Below are positions 1 through 8,779 of a stretch of DNA of 64,000 nucleotides, piece by piece. Source of the stretch: Caballeronia calidae (GTDB lineage Bacteria > Pseudomonadota > Gammaproteobacteria > Burkholderiales > Burkholderiaceae); NCBI RefSeq assembly GCF_900044055.2, contig NZ_FCOX02000006.1, positions 1-64,000 of the forward strand, in the 5' to 3' direction. The first letter of the stretch is position 1, and each line of letters starts with the position of its first letter. Made by a program: the position numbers and the translations under genes. Below the pieces are notes generated by a model, which did no database searches, was not told the origin of the DNA, and saw only the letters and a program-made list of their open reading frames with translations.

Positions 1-1
1 G

Positions 2-436
2 GCCGAACTGGGTAACTGTGCTGCCGACAGCGGCCAATTGCCGATCGTTCTGGCGGCGGTAGCGCGCGACGCCGGGGCCGCCCCCAAGCAAGTCCTTGCC
101 GATGCGGGCTACCGCTCGGAGGCGACGTTCGAACAATTGCGCGAGCACCCCGCCGAGTTGATCGTGGCGCCCGGACGCGAGGGCAAGAAAGAGGTGAAGG
201 TCGATGCCCGGAAGCGCCCGCTATGCGCTGCGATGGCCGACAAGTTTACTTGTGCGCAAACTCAGGCGGCCTATCGAAAGCGCAAATGGCTGTCCGAACC
301 GCCGAATGCCTGGGTAAAGAGCGTTCTCGGATTTCGACAATTCAGCATGCGCGGACTGGCCAAGGCCCAGGCCGAATGGAAACTCGTCTGCGCGGCGCTG
401 AACCTACGCAGAATGTCGAAAATGACGCCTGCGTAA
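2..436 (+). CDS. IS1182-like transposase, C-terminal part (cut by window start)
   Basis: The reading frame is already open at the window edge, so only the last 144 residues are visible. The segment LADAGYRSEATFEQL followed later by YRKRKWLSEPPNAW and a GFRQFSMRGL block is the pattern of the C-terminal half of DDE transposases of the IS1182/DDE_Tnp_1 group; the Asp of LADAGYRS and the Glu of SEPPNAW are probably the last two catalytic acids. The enzyme would cut and rejoin the ends of its insertion sequence. No clear terminal inverted repeat was recognised just after the stop. Whether the element is intact cannot be judged from this window. Confidence 0.8.
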   Translation, partial: AELGNCAADSGQLPIVLAAVARDAGAAPKQVLADAGYRSEATFEQLREHPAELIVAPGREGKKEVKVDARKRPLCAAMADKFTCAQTQAAYRKRKWLSEPPNAWVKSVLGFRQFSMRGLAKAQAEWKLVCAALNLRRMSKMTPA

Positions 437-619
437 GTCCCGAAGGGGACAACATTGCCCTGATTTCGCCGCCGGGAAAGCCATTTTTGCGCGCAATGGC
501 GGACCAAACCGCAATCGGCGTTGACGCCGCACGATGTGGCGTCAGTACCGGCAGCTCAAATTCTGTCTGCCGCGCGGATTCCTAGCTCGCTCGCGCGTGT
601 TCGCGCGTGGAGCCATGCA

Positions 620-2425
620 TCACAGCACGACCGATACCCTATTGGGAAGCACATGGTCCGCAACCGGAGAATTCGATTCCCTGGCGACACGTTCACATAC
701 TGCGACGACCTGCGCCGAGCCGGACGCAAGGAAGAGCGAATGATCGACGTCCGGAAAGATCGTCATTCGCACGGAGGGAAAACGCGACAGCCGCGCGCCC
801 TGTTTGCCGAAATGCGCGGCGATAAGATCCATCCCGGCATCATAGGCGCCATAGACGAGCACGGTCTTCACGCGCTTCGCATCGAGTGCGCGGATGATCT
901 GACCAGGCTCCGTCGCCCGCTCGGGCGGTGTCGTGTTCAGCCGGTCGAGTTGCAGCGCCTCGACGATACGCGAACGCACGCGCGTCAGCATATAGCCGAG
1001 CACGAAGCGCAATACACGCATCAAATGCTTTTCGCCGCGCAGGATCGCTTTCCATTTTTGACCGTCGAGCATCGACATGGCATAGCCGGCCATCGAATTG
1101 CGCGTGGACTCGCGCAGTCCATCGGGCGCAACGTCCGCGGGTTTTTTGAACGTCGGAAGATTGACCGTGACTACGCCCGTGATGACGTCTTCGACGAGCG
1201 CCGCCTTGAGCGCGTGATAGGCGCCCGAGCATACGCCGAAGGCGAAGATCGACTTATAACCCTGACGTGAGAGCCAGCGCGCGGCGGCTGCCGTGTCGTC
1301 CGTTGCGATCTGGTTATAGATGCGGCCGAATGCGGTGTCCGATTGCACCTCGCCGGGCGCCGCCGGACTGTCTCCGCGGCCCCGTGCGTCGAAGCGCAGC
1401 GAGGCTATGCCGCGACGCGCGAGTTCGCGCGCAATACGCACCGATAACCTGCTGTCGCCGACTCGTGAGCTCGCCGATGTATTCGCTATCAGAAACACCG
1501 GCCGGCGCGCCGAGCCGGTACGCGGCTCGCACATGATGCCGAATAGCCGTTCGTCGCCGATGAATACCGGACGCTCGACCGCTTCAGGCGTTTCGATTCG
1601 CGCGGCGCTCCATTCTTCGATCTTTGCAGGCGACCGCTCGCGCGACACCGATGCCGCACTGCCCGCCATCCACTGCACGGCCTCATCGAAAGCGGCGATC
1701 GGCAAGGCGTTGAATGCGGTCTCCTGAACGAAGCCGGTCAGACCTTCGAAAGGCCGCGCCTGCGCTTCAACGCCTCGCTCGAGGAGTGCATCGCACAACG
1801 GATCGTTTCCGCCGGCTTTCACGTTCATGATCAACACTCGGCGCGCCGGCGCGATTGCAGCGCGCTTCACGCTCGCCACGAGATCGATGGCTTCGAGCGA
1901 GCGTGTGAATTCGTCGCTATAGGCCTGACCCAGAACGTTTAGGCTGACCTCCTTTTCCTGGATCTCGCGCAAAGGCGGCGCAAGCAGTTCGAGCCAGGTT
2001 TTGCGCACGATGCTCAACTCACGCATATACACGCGACCACTCGCGACGGGTGCGAGTAGAACGAGATCGTCCACGGGCTCGCGCAATGCCGCTTCCAGCG
2101 CGAATGCGGCGCCCACGCGAAAACCGCATAACGTCACATGCTCGATATCAACTGAGGTTTTGAGCCAGTCGACCGCCGCGCCGATGTCATCGACCGACGA
2201 TGCGAACTGATTCGGCGCGAGTTCGGCGTCCGTCGAGTCGCCCGTCCCCCGATAATCGAAACGCAGCACCCAGATGCCGCGCGCGGCCAATGTTTCCGCG
2301 AGATGGCGGATGCCGCTATAAGTCCATACGTATTCGTGGCCAAACGTATTGCAAAGCACAACGCCGCGCTTGCCCGTCCCTGCATGCAGCCATCCGAAAC
2401 GATTCCCGAATACAACCGGTCTCAT
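620..2425 (-). CDS. Tandem alpha/beta-hydrolase-fold protein with degenerate nucleophile elbows
   Basis: A 601-residue protein with two alpha/beta-hydrolase domains, about residues 1-255 and 285-595. Each has the strand-turn segment typical of the fold (RFDYRGTGDS near 55-64 and RFDARGRGDS near 344-353). The nucleophile elbow, usually GxSxG, reads GFRVG (101-105) in the first domain and GVCSG (397-401) in the second, so Ser is replaced by Arg and Cys. The first domain may therefore be non-catalytic and the second could be a cysteine hydrolase. The start is the ATG preceded by GAGGAAA; a longer frame upstream lacks such a site. Similar two-domain proteins occur near exopolysaccharide loci in related bacteria, but nothing of that kind is seen here. 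Substrate unknown. Confidence 0.7.
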   Translation of the reverse strand: MRPVVFGNRFGWLHAGTGKRGVVLCNTFGHEYVWTYSGIRHLAETLAARGIWVLRFDYRGTGDSTDAELAPNQFASSVDDIGAAVDWLKTSVDIEHVTLCGFRVGAAFALEAALREPVDDLVLLAPVASGRVYMRELSIVRKTWLELLAPPLREIQEKEVSLNVLGQAYSDEFTRSLEAIDLVASVKRAAIAPARRVLIMNVKAGGNDPLCDALLERGVEAQARPFEGLTGFVQETAFNALPIAAFDEAVQWMAGSAASVSRERSPAKIEEWSAARIETPEAVERPVFIGDERLFGIMCEPRTGSARRPVFLIANTSASSRVGDSRLSVRIARELARRGIASLRFDARGRGDSPAAPGEVQSDTAFGRIYNQIATDDTAAAARWLSRQGYKSIFAFGVCSGAYHALKAALVEDVITGVVTVNLPTFKKPADVAPDGLRESTRNSMAGYAMSMLDGQKWKAILRGEKHLMRVLRFVLGYMLTRVRSRIVEALQLDRLNTTPPERATEPGQIIRALDAKRVKTVLVYGAYDAGMDLIAAHFGKQGARLSRFPSVRMTIFPDVDHSLFLASGSAQVVAVCERVARESNSPVADHVLPNRVSVVL

Positions 2426-2556
2426 TGAATGTTTTCCTCGTCCTGGATGGCACGCCGTGAGCGATAACATCAAGTCTCTTCTTGCGATGCATGACCGTCA
2501 ACGCCCGTTTAGCAAAACGGAGACGGTTTTAATGAGCAATCGTCGTGCCCGTAAGT

Positions 2557-2583
2557 AGAAAAGCCCCGCACGATGCCGGGGCT
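2557..2583 (-). terminator. Rho-independent terminator
   Basis: On the minus strand a 7-bp GC stem (AGCCCCG/CGGGGCT arms at 2562-2568 and 2577-2583) is followed by TTTTC. It probably ends the oxygenase-reductase transcript that reads toward it. Confidence 0.75.
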
Positions 2584-2782
2584 CTTAAGACGAAGCAAAA
2601 TAAAAGGGGCTTCACATCACGAGTCGCTCGGCATTCTCACGGCGGGACCGCGAGGTATGAGGCGATTATATTAAGCGAGTCCTTAGTAGTGAGGCCGATC
2701 GCGGCACATGTGCCCGAACGCGCTACCTATTGGCGCATAAAGCATAGGCAGGCGGCTGGATCATCGTCGGAATGGAACAGAG

Positions 2783-2802
2783 CGGACAACTGACGTTGTC
2801 CG
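2783..2802. repeat. Perfect 8-bp inverted repeat
   Basis: Arms CGGACAAC (2783-2790) and GTTGTCCG (2795-2802) with a 4-base loop TGAC, 27 bases beyond the reductase stop. There is no strong T-run, so it could be an mRNA-stabilising 3' hairpin or a weak terminator ahead of the stronger one at 2557-2583. Confidence 0.6.
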
Positions 2803-2829
2803 CCCATCGGATGACGCGTTGAGTGGCGA

Positions 2830-3828
2830 TCAGAGATCGAGCACGAGCAACTTGCTGGCCGCACGTGATACACATGCGGTCAGGTATTCGGTCTTCTCTT
2901 CGTCGCTCAATATGCAGTCGTTGTGTTCGACGTCGCCCTCCAGATAGCGCACCTTGCACGTTCCGCATAAGCCCGCGCAGCACGACGTCTCCATCGTGAC
3001 GCCCGCTTGCGCGAGCGCATCGGCAATGCTCTCATCCTTGGCCACTTCGATCTCCTGCCCGGTGCTGGCAAGGCGCACGATGAAACTGTCGAGCGCATCG
3101 TTGGCCGCCTGCTCGCCGGGATCACGCTCGGGCGCCTTGAAGTGCTCGAAGTGCACCGTGCCCGAAGGCCAGTGCTGCGCCGCTTCAGCGCATGCCTTCA
3201 TGAAGCCGCCCGGGCCGCAGTAATACACATGCTCGCCTTCGCGGGGTGCGTCGAGCAGCTCGCGGATGTCGAGGCCCGCTGAAGGATCGCCGCCGTCGAA
3301 ATGAAAATGCAGGCGCCCGCTCGCGCGCATCGGCTCGAATTCCGCCGAGAACGCGGCGCAGCTCGCGTCCTTTGCGCAATAGTGCATTTCGTAGTCGATA
3401 CCCGCATCGTCCAGTTCATGCGCCATCGCTTTTAGCGGCGTGACGCCGATGCCGCCCGCGATCAACAACACGCGGCGCGCGCCGTCGACGATATGAAAGT
3501 TATTGCGCGGCCGACTGACGCGCACGATATCCTGCACGCGCAATTGCTCGTGAAGTGCCTTCGATCCGCCCCGCCCGCGCTCATCGCGCAATACGGCGAT
3601 CACATAGCGATGACGTTCGCGCGGCGCATTGCTGATCGAATACTGCCGCACGACGCCGCCGGCGAGATGAATGTCGATATGCGCGCCCGCTGTGAAAGGC
3701 GGCAATGGCGCGCCCTCCGGATCGACGAGCTCGTATGAATTGATGCCCCGGCCTTCGAACCGGATCTGACGCACGAGCAGATTCAGCATCTGCTCCTGCG
3801 TGTGCGTTGAAATGAGTTGCGTTGACAT
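2830..3828 (-). CDS. Rieske oxygenase reductase (FMN/FAD-NAD-2Fe-2S, VanB/phthalate dioxygenase reductase type)
   Basis: A 332-residue electron-transfer subunit that would pass electrons from NAD(P)H to the neighbouring Rieske oxygenase. Flavin-binding RQYSISN is at 61-67 and the nucleotide-binding GGIGVTP at about 126-132. The C-terminal plant-type [2Fe-2S] ferredoxin domain has Cys283, Cys288, Cys291 and Cys319 in C-x4-C-x2-C-x27-C spacing. The domain order flavin, NAD, ferredoxin is that of phthalate dioxygenase reductase and VanB. The chosen ATG follows GGAAAG by about six bases; in-frame sequence extends upstream but lacks a ribosome-binding site and family similarity. The gene lies 68 bases after the oxygenase gene on the same strand, so the two are probably one transcription unit. 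Confidence 0.92.
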   Translation of the reverse strand: MSTQLISTHTQEQMLNLLVRQIRFEGRGINSYELVDPEGAPLPPFTAGAHIDIHLAGGVVRQYSISNAPRERHRYVIAVLRDERGRGGSKALHEQLRVQDIVRVSRPRNNFHIVDGARRVLLIAGGIGVTPLKAMAHELDDAGIDYEMHYCAKDASCAAFSAEFEPMRASGRLHFHFDGGDPSAGLDIRELLDAPREGEHVYYCGPGGFMKACAEAAQHWPSGTVHFEHFKAPERDPGEQAANDALDSFIVRLASTGQEIEVAKDESIADALAQAGVTMETSCCAGLCGTCKVRYLEGDVEHNDCILSDEEKTEYLTACVSRAASKLLVLDL

Positions 3829-3896
3829 GGTCGTCTTTCCTCGATCGATGATCCGACATCGCGAGGCACGCACGATGCGCCCTCGCGCTGCCCGTG

Positions 3897-5441
3897 TCAC
3901 TGCTTCATCGATTGCTCGAGCGCCTCGAAGCGCTCGCGCACGAACGCGGCGCGTGCTTCGCCCTTCAGCGTCTCGCTTTCCGCCAGAATCGCGACGATCT
4001 GTTTCGTCACCTTTCGGCGGCGCACGATTTCCTCCTCGACAGTGATGCCCTCCGGAATCTCGAACACGTTGCCCGAGCAGAAGCTGTTCGGTGCGCCGGC
4101 ATGCTCGCGGAACCATTCCGCGAAGTTCTGCGCGGATGCCGCAGGATTGGAACCGCGCAACGCATCGCGCAGCATCTTGCGGAACAGGAACAAGCCTGCA
4201 TCGAACTTGGTCGGATTCTCGAGCGAATGCACCGCGATCGGCCGCTGACTGATGATCGCCTCATAGTCGCCCGGCGCGTATTGCGCCTGCTTGTAGTTCG
4301 CGCGCTCGCGATGATTCGGCGGAATGGGCACGATATCCTCGATGCCGTACTCGCCGAAACGCTCGGGACGGCGCATCGCAACCTGGCCATCGAGAAAGTC
4401 GATCGACTCGTAGCCCACCAGTTCCTTTTTGCCGATGCCGCGCGTGTCGATGCCCGGGCCCATCACGCGCCAGCCGATCATCTTGCTGTTCTCGTCGTCG
4501 ACGGGCACCGTCCAGCGAATGATATGGAAGCGGCTGAAGAGCTTCTTTTGCGATCCGTCTTCCGACGTATAGGCATGCAGGCTCAGATTCGGCAGCACCT
4601 GATGCTGCACGCGCACGAAAAGCCGATCCTTGTTGACGCGGCGAGCCCCCGCGCACGCGAGGCTGCGGCCTTGCTGAACCGGCTGAAAGTGCATGTCGGG
4701 TGCGACTTCCATCGACGCTGCGCCGACTTCATCGAAGGTCGTGCCCTGAAACTGCCCATTCACCACGTTCTTCGCGGCATGCAATGCGGTCGGGTGGAAG
4801 TTGTCGGCGGCATTGTCCTGCACCTGCAGCCAGTTACAGTGCTGGAAGTTGCTGTAGGGCACGAGCTCATCGCCGGGAAGCACAGTGTAGTCGCCCTCCC
4901 ACTCGGGGAACGGAGGCTCGTTTTCCGGCGGTCCCATGTAGGCGAACACGAGCCCATGACGCTCCACCGCCTTATATGCGCCCTGACGAATCGAGCACGC
5001 GTACTTCTCGGCTTCTTTCTCTTCGCCCTTTGGAAAAGGCACATGAAGGCATGCGCCGTCGACGTCGAACACCATGCCGTGATAGCAGCACATGATGCCG
5101 CGCTCCTGAATCGCGCCATATTCGAGGGATGCGCCGCGATGCGCGCAATGCGCATGTAGCAGGCCCACGCGCCCGCTGCCGTCGCGGAACGCCACCAGTT
5201 CCTCGTTGAGGATCTTGAGAAAGCGCGGCGTATCGGTCAGCTCGATCGACATGCACACCGGATGCCAGAACGCGCGCATGTACTCGCCCATCGGCGTGCC
5301 CGGTCCCGTTTCGGTCAGTTCGGGATCGTGGCCCGGCACCTTGTTCACGTAGTAACCGCCGTACGGCACGAGCTTCTTGACCGTCGCGCCTGCGCCGCCG
5401 CTGCTCTTCTGTCCTTCCAGCTTGTCCGATTTGATGGTCAT
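3897..5441 (-). CDS. Aromatic-ring-hydroxylating dioxygenase, large (alpha) subunit, phthalate 4,5-dioxygenase-like
   Basis: A 514-residue Rieske non-haem iron oxygenase. The Rieske [2Fe-2S] ligands are Cys99-x-His101 and Cys118-x2-His121. The mononuclear iron site is D209-x3-D213-x2-H216-x4-H221. The length and the long C-terminal region match phthalate dioxygenase-like (type I/III) oxygenases, which often work as a single subunit with a PDR-type reductase, as encoded next to it. The substrate is probably an aromatic or N/O-methylated acid but cannot be read from sequence. The gene is divergent from a GntR/FCD regulator across a spacer with two candidate operators, so it is probably inducible by its substrate or a product. 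Confidence 0.92.
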   Translation of the reverse strand: MTIKSDKLEGQKSSGGAGATVKKLVPYGGYYVNKVPGHDPELTETGPGTPMGEYMRAFWHPVCMSIELTDTPRFLKILNEELVAFRDGSGRVGLLHAHCAHRGASLEYGAIQERGIMCCYHGMVFDVDGACLHVPFPKGEEKEAEKYACSIRQGAYKAVERHGLVFAYMGPPENEPPFPEWEGDYTVLPGDELVPYSNFQHCNWLQVQDNAADNFHPTALHAAKNVVNGQFQGTTFDEVGAASMEVAPDMHFQPVQQGRSLACAGARRVNKDRLFVRVQHQVLPNLSLHAYTSEDGSQKKLFSRFHIIRWTVPVDDENSKMIGWRVMGPGIDTRGIGKKELVGYESIDFLDGQVAMRRPERFGEYGIEDIVPIPPNHRERANYKQAQYAPGDYEAIISQRPIAVHSLENPTKFDAGLFLFRKMLRDALRGSNPAASAQNFAEWFREHAGAPNSFCSGNVFEIPEGITVEEEIVRRRKVTKQIVAILAESETLKGEARAAFVRERFEALEQSMKQ

Positions 5442-5513
5442 GGGAATCCTGTTTGAGTGGGGGTGAGATTGAGCGATGCTCGAGACCTGAATTCCGGTTA
5501 CCGAACTCCGAAC

Positions 5514-5527
5514 TCTGTATACAAAGA
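5514..5527. promoter_or_regulatory. Candidate GntR/FCD operator 1
   Basis: TCTGTATACAAAGA with the perfect palindrome TGTATACA at 5516-5523, 73 bases upstream of the oxygenase ATG. It resembles the T-rich/A-rich dyads bound by FCD-type GntR regulators and shares CTGTAT-CA with the second site in the same spacer. Confidence 0.5.
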
Positions 5528-5633
5528 TTAGCCAGGCGATGCCGCCTTGTCTCTATGGGTAAACCTCAGTGCGACCGGGTATGACAGCGACGCGCGTTGA
5601 CGCGCGGCGCTGCCGCGCTGTAACCTTGCCGTA

Positions 5634-5647
5634 TTCTGTATCCAGAA
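5634..5647. promoter_or_regulatory. Candidate GntR/FCD operator 2
   Basis: TTCTG-TATC-CAGAA, a perfect 5-bp inverted repeat with a 4-base spacer, ending 15 bases before the GntR ATG. It is well placed for autoregulation. Confidence 0.5.
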
Positions 5648-5662
5648 ATTACGGTCGTTATC

Positions 5663-6355
5663 ATGCCCGCCAAACTTCTCAAGCTTCAGGCCCGCACCGA
5701 TTATGTGGACGAGGTCTACAAGGTGCTGCTCGATGCCATCAGCTCCGGTTCCCTCGCCCCTGGCACGCGCATCACGCAGGAAGAGATCGCCGAGCAGCTC
5801 GCGGTGTCGCGCTCGCCCGTCCTGCAGGCGTTGCGCCTGTTGAAAAAGGACGGCCTCGTCGTCGATGCGCCCGGACGCGGCCTGCTCGTCACCCCGCTCG
5901 ATCCGGCGTGGATCAGCCATCTCTATGAGATTCGCGGCGCACTGGATTCGCTCGCCGCGCGTCTGGCCGCAGCACGCGGTGCGAAGATCGACAAGGCGCT
6001 CATCACCAACGGCCGGCGCGCCTCGAAGAGCGACGACGTCAAAGCGATGATCGATGCCGACATGGCCTTTCATAACGCGATCTACACGGCATCGGGCAAT
6101 CCGTTGATCGCAGAGACGGCGCAGACGCACTGGGTGCATCTGCGCCGCGTCATGGGCGCCGTGCTGCAGGCATCAGGACAGCGCAAGGCGATCTGGGACG
6201 AGCACGCGGCCATTGCGACGGCCATCGCCGAAGGAGACGGTCAGCGTGCCGCCGAACTCACCGATCTGCACACCGCGAATGCGCGCAAGAATCTCGTCGA
6301 ACGGCTCGGCCTCGTGTTGAATGAGCAGCGCGACCGGGAAGCCGAAGCCACGTGA
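5663..6355 (+). CDS. GntR family transcriptional regulator, FadR/FCD subgroup
   Basis: A 230-residue protein. The N-terminal winged helix-turn-helix spans about 12-75 (TQEEIAEQLAVSRSPVLQAL recognition region). The helical C-terminal FCD ligand domain contains the usual metal-site pattern (D-x-x-FH near DADMAFHNAIY, and later histidines near HAAIATAI and DLHTAN). Such regulators are usually repressors released by a carboxylic acid ligand. It is divergent from the Rieske oxygenase gene and most likely controls it. It ends shortly before a bidirectional terminator shared with the convergent MFS gene. Confidence 0.9.
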   Translation: MPAKLLKLQARTDYVDEVYKVLLDAISSGSLAPGTRITQEEIAEQLAVSRSPVLQALRLLKKDGLVVDAPGRGLLVTPLDPAWISHLYEIRGALDSLAARLAAARGAKIDKALITNGRRASKSDDVKAMIDADMAFHNAIYTASGNPLIAETAQTHWVHLRRVMGAVLQASGQRKAIWDEHAAIATAIAEGDGQRAAELTDLHTANARKNLVERLGLVLNEQRDREAEAT

Positions 6356-6389
6356 ACGCCAAACCCGCCTGCGCAACGCGTCAACGACG

Positions 6390-6413
6390 ACGGCCCCGTT
6401 TGCGCGGGGCCGT
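6390..6413. terminator. Bidirectional terminator hairpin
   Basis: Perfect 9-bp stem (ACGGCCCCG 6390-6398, CGGGGCCGT 6405-6413) with a 6-base loop, between convergent gntR and MFS genes. A T/C-rich tail follows on the plus strand. Confidence 0.75.
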
Positions 6414-6432
6414 TCTTCTCGACGCGTGGGCT

Positions 6433-7746
6433 TCAATCTTCGCGACGCTTGCTGTTCACGAGCGCAGCAGGAACGGCGAACACGAGCAGACTGCCGATCA
6501 CACAGCTCGCCGCGAGTCCGAGCACGCCGCTGCCCGTCGATCCCGTATGGGTCTGGATCACGCCGATGAGCCACGGACTCACGACGCCCGAGATGCTGCC
6601 CACGGAGTTCGCGAGCGCGAGACCTGCCGCCGCCGCACCACCGCTCAGAATCGCGGGCGGCAGGACCCAGAACTGCGAGATGGTGGTGACGACGCCCATC
6701 GTCGCGAGCGTGAGACCGATCATGCCGAAGAGGGTCGAGTGCGCGAAGGCCACGCTCATATACAGTCCGACCGCACCGACGATGCCCGCGCCCGCCAGAT
6801 GCCAGCGGCGTTCGCCACGCTTGTCGGAGCTATGGCCGACCACGAGCATCGCGATCGCGCCGGCGCCATACGGAATCGCCGCGAGCAGACCTATATCGAG
6901 CGGATCGGTCACGCCGCTTGCTTTTACGAGCGTGGGGAGCCAGAAGCTCACGCCATAGAGACCCATCGTGAAGAAGAAGTAGGTCACGGAAAGCAGCAGC
7001 ACCTTCGGATGCAACAGGCCATCTTTTACGGAATGCAGCGCATGCGTGGGCTTTTCTTCGCGCAGGTTCGCTTCGAGCATGGTTTTTTGCGAGTCGCTGA
7101 GCCACTTTGCGTCGGCGACCTTGTCGTCGAGATAGAAGTATGCGATGACGCCGAAGATAGCCGTCGGAATGCCTTCGAGCAGGAAGAGCCATTGCCATCC
7201 CGCGATGCCGTGAGCACCCCCGACATGCGTCATGATCCACCCCGACAGCGGACCGCCGACGACGCCGGACATCGGAATGCCCGTCATGAAGAGCGCGGTG
7301 ACCTTGCTTCTGCGCGAAGCGGGAAACCAGTACGTGAGATAGAGCAGGATCGCGGGAATGAAGCCCGCCTCCGCCACGCCGAGCAGAAAGCGCATGATGT
7401 AGAAGCTCGTCGGCGTGGTGACAAACATCATCGCCGCCGATATGAGACCCCACGTCACCATGATGCGCGCGATCCAGCGCCGCGCGCCCACGCGCAGCAG
7501 AATGAGATTGCTCGGCACCTCGAACAGCAGATAGCCGATGAAGAACACACCCGCGCCCGCGCCATAGACCGCTTCGCTGAAATGCAGGTCGTTGAGCATC
7601 TGCAGCTTCGCAAAGCTCACGTTGATGCGATCGAGATACGCGCAGAGATAACACGCGAAGAGAAATGGCAAAAGACGCCATGTCACCTTCGCATACGTGG
7701 ACGATTCATCGCCTGCCAGATACGCAATCGGACTGTGGGAACTCAT
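6433..7746 (-). CDS. MFS transporter, anion:cation symporter (phthalate permease-like) family
   Basis: A 437-residue polytopic membrane protein with about 12 hydrophobic segments. It carries signatures of the ACS/phthalate permease family: CAYLDRINVSFAKLQM in helix 1, GYLLFEVPSNLILLRVGARRWIARIM after helix 2 and GVAEAGFIPAILLYLTYWFP in helix 4. It likely imports an organic anion across the inner membrane by proton symport. The chosen ATG follows AGGAGACAGCAC; upstream in-frame codons lack a site. It is divergent from a LysR gene and convergent with gntR, so it may serve the oxygenase system or the LysR regulon. The substrate is not deducible. Confidence 0.9.
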   Translation of the reverse strand: MSSHSPIAYLAGDESSTYAKVTWRLLPFLFACYLCAYLDRINVSFAKLQMLNDLHFSEAVYGAGAGVFFIGYLLFEVPSNLILLRVGARRWIARIMVTWGLISAAMMFVTTPTSFYIMRFLLGVAEAGFIPAILLYLTYWFPASRRSKVTALFMTGIPMSGVVGGPLSGWIMTHVGGAHGIAGWQWLFLLEGIPTAIFGVIAYFYLDDKVADAKWLSDSQKTMLEANLREEKPTHALHSVKDGLLHPKVLLLSVTYFFFTMGLYGVSFWLPTLVKASGVTDPLDIGLLAAIPYGAGAIAMLVVGHSSDKRGERRWHLAGAGIVGAVGLYMSVAFAHSTLFGMIGLTLATMGVVTTISQFWVLPPAILSGGAAAAGLALANSVGSISGVVSPWLIGVIQTHTGSTGSGVLGLAASCVIGSLLVFAVPAALVNSKRRED

Positions 7747-7820
7747 GTGCTGTCTCCTGGTTATGTGATGCGTTTCGACCGCTCCCATATTCGTCACACG
7801 CACTCCGAAAGACAAACGAT

Positions 7821-7845
7821 GCCTGTTCATCGAACCATGACAGGC
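7821..7845. promoter_or_regulatory. Candidate LysR-type operator
   Basis: Inverted repeat GCCTGT (7821-7826) and ACAGGC (7840-7845) separated by 13 bases, in the 120-base divergent spacer between the MFS and LysR genes. It contains a T-N11-A-like core as expected for a LysR recognition site. Confidence 0.5.
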
Positions 7846-7866
7846 GCTCATGCATAAGGTGTTTCC

Positions 7867-8778
7867 ATGAGGCGCATCCCAAACTTCGTTCTCCTTCGCG
7901 CTTTCGAAGCAGCGGCGCGTCTGGAAAGCTTCACACTCGCCGCAAGCGAGCTACACCTCACGCAATCGGCGATCAGCCATCAGGTGAAGGAGCTCGAGCA
8001 GTATTTCGGCAGACCGCTTTTTCATCGGCGCAACCGGCGTGTGGAGACGACCTCGGAAGGCCGGCGCCTGCATGAAAGCCTGGGACGCGTATTCGATGTG
8101 ATCGAGGCCGCCTGCGCGGAAGTGACGCTCGAGCCGCTCGCGCAAGTGCTCGCCGTTCACTGCGCGCCGAGCTTCGCGGTGAAATGGCTCGGGCCGCGTT
8201 TGCCCGAGTTCATGCAGACGCATCCGAACGTGACGATCCGTCTTTCGTCGGACGCGGAACCCGCCGATCTCGCACGCGCGCGCGAAGTCGATGTCGCGAT
8301 CTCATATGGTTTCGCGCATGATCGTCCGGGCGTCGTCACGCGCGCATTGGGCGCCGAGCGCATCATTCCGATGTGCTCGCCGTCCTTGTTGCGCGATGGC
8401 GTTCCGGTCGCCGAGCAGATCATCACGATGACCTTGATCGACTCGCAACTGAGCCGCGTGACGTGGCCCGGCTGGTTCGCGCTCAATGGCCTCGACATGC
8501 CGCGCGGACCGCGTCCTTCATTCGACCGCGCGGCGCTCGCGATATCGGCTGCGGTGGATGGTATGGGTGTTGCGCTGGAAACGACGCGGCTCGCCGAGCG
8601 CGAGCTTGCGCGCGGCGATCTGATCGAGCTGGGCGCGGGTGTGTTCGCGCCGCTCGCAAGGGAGACGCACTTTCTTTCCTATCGCGTCAATGAGCGCAAT
8701 GTCGAGAAAGTGAAATGCTTTTGCGACTGGGTTCTGGCCAAGGCGGGACTCGAAGAAACGGACGCGGCACAAGCGTGA
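7867..8778 (+). CDS. LysR family transcriptional regulator (GcvA-like)
   Basis: A 303-residue protein. The N-terminal helix-turn-helix spans about 6-65 (RAFEAAARLESFTLAASEL then THLTQSAISHQVKELE-type recognition helix, as in GcvA and AmpR). A periplasmic-binding-like effector domain spans about 90-295 (CAPSFAVKWLGPRLPEF, a GcvA-subgroup feature). It is divergent from the MFS permease across a spacer holding an inverted repeat, so it probably controls the permease and itself. The next gene on the opposite strand starts its stop codon two bases after this stop. Confidence 0.9.
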   Translation: MRRIPNFVLLRAFEAAARLESFTLAASELHLTQSAISHQVKELEQYFGRPLFHRRNRRVETTSEGRRLHESLGRVFDVIEAACAEVTLEPLAQVLAVHCAPSFAVKWLGPRLPEFMQTHPNVTIRLSSDAEPADLARAREVDVAISYGFAHDRPGVVTRALGAERIIPMCSPSLLRDGVPVAEQIITMTLIDSQLSRVTWPGWFALNGLDMPRGPRPSFDRAALAISAAVDGMGVALETTRLAERELARGDLIELGAGVFAPLARETHFLSYRVNERNVEKVKCFCDWVLAKAGLEETDAAQA

Positions 8779-8779
8779 C

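Larger units (their letters stand above)
2426..2829. other. Gene-free spacer with two hairpins
   Basis: Spacer between the hydrolase start and the stop of the reductase gene. It holds a minus-strand terminator (2557-2583) and a separate perfect hairpin (2783-2802). No supported coding sequence was seen in it, although the region upstream of the hydrolase ATG must hold that gene's promoter. Confidence 0.6.
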
